Below are positions 63,691-64,000 of a DNA stretch of 64,000 nt, one piece after another. A program made the position numbers and the translations under genes. The notes under the pieces are model-generated. The model saw only the letters and a list, made by a program, of their open reading frames with translations. It made no database searches and was not told where the DNA came from. The stretch spans positions 331,966,651 through 332,030,650 of the forward strand of contig NC_092874.1 in assembly GCF_028372415.1 (NCBI RefSeq), written 5' to 3'. This stretch comes from Notamacropus eugenii. Its lineage: Eukaryota > Chordata > Mammalia > Diprotodontia > Macropodidae. The number at the start of each line of letters is the position of its first letter. The first letter of the stretch is position 1.

Positions 63691-64000
63691 AAGTGCTCCC
63701 TATTAACCCCCTCTCTCTTCCTGGATACTCTGTCCTCTGGGTTTTATGACCCCTCTCCTGGTTCTCCTACCTGTCTCATCACTTCATCTCGGTCTCTGCT
63801 GAATCACCATCATCTGTGTGCTGCTCCTTCATTGTGAATATAGCCCACACTCTCTTTTGGGTCTTATCAGCTCTCCTGAATTTAATTATCTTTATGCAGA
63901 TGACCCTCAAATCTATATATGCAGCCCTGGTTCCACTTTCTGAGCTCTGATCTTGCATCTCCAGGTGCCTATTGGCTAATTTGAACTGGATGTCCCAGAA
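63691..64000 (+). repeat. L2, sense, continued (RT catalytic box)
   Basis: CCTGGTTCTCCTACCTGTCT, then FNYLYADDPQIYI encoded at about 63879-63917, the L2 RT Y-A-D-D box. It runs off the window edge. Confidence 0.8.

Larger units (their letters stand above)
62735..64000 (+). other. TUT7 intron 26, 5' part (runs off the window)
   Basis: Mostly nested L2 sequence (below). No candidate for the terminal exon or a poly(A) signal in frame was seen. Confidence 0.7.

Noticed and set aside
1..64000. CRISPR arrays, bacterial operons, phage genes, or endogenous retrovirus with intact genes
   Set aside because: No regularly spaced repeats, no prokaryotic gene density, and no gag/pol/env frames or paired LTRs were seen. 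The sequence is an animal intron-exon landscape.

Overview
The window is nuclear vertebrate DNA, almost certainly from a marsupial. It carries most of one multi-exon gene on the + strand and no other protein gene that I can support. The marsupial call rests on the repeats: many tRNA-derived SINEs with the marsupial-type head (GGCAGCTAGGTGGTGCAGTA), L1 3' ends of the marsupial kind, RTE-clade LINE remnants, and much old L2, CR1/L3 and MIR. The species cannot be fixed from the sequence alone.

The gene is TUT7 (ZCCHC6), terminal uridylyltransferase 7. A CpG island (about 1260-2250) holds a probable non-coding first exon ending at 1825. Twenty-five coding exons follow from 4156 to 62734. Every one joins in phase to the next, giving 1467 codons plus one base. 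The last short coding exon and the 3' UTR lie beyond position 64000. The predicted protein has a disordered basic N-terminus, a matrin-type C2H2 finger (exon 4), a degenerate non-catalytic nucleotidyltransferase module (exons 6-13), an acidic linker (exon 13), a CCHC knuckle (exon 14), the catalytic nucleotidyltransferase module with three Asp (D1052, D1054, D1113; exons 15-24), and two more CCHC knuckles (exons 25 and 26).

The introns are layered repeats. Intron 2 has SINEs. Intron 4 has an RTE LINE split by a roughly 3.9-kb antisense CR1/L3 element. Intron 5 has a second RTE copy with an L1 3' end inside it. Intron 7 has a 7SL RNA pseudogene. Intron 10 has a 3'-truncated L1 with target-site duplications inside an antisense L2. 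Intron 17 has a run of antisense L2 copies broken by a sense CR1/L3 3' end. Intron 25 has a SINE followed by a marsupial L1 3' end, and the window closes with an L2 inserted into an oppositely oriented L2.

The most unusual feature is an intragenic duplication of about 1.1 kb. Most of catalytic exon 16 and the following intron (42476-43567) is repeated in direct orientation in intron 9 (30771-31927). The copy keeps a D-x-D motif but has lost the splice donor. A second point worth testing is a candidate poison exon in intron 12 (38512-38764).
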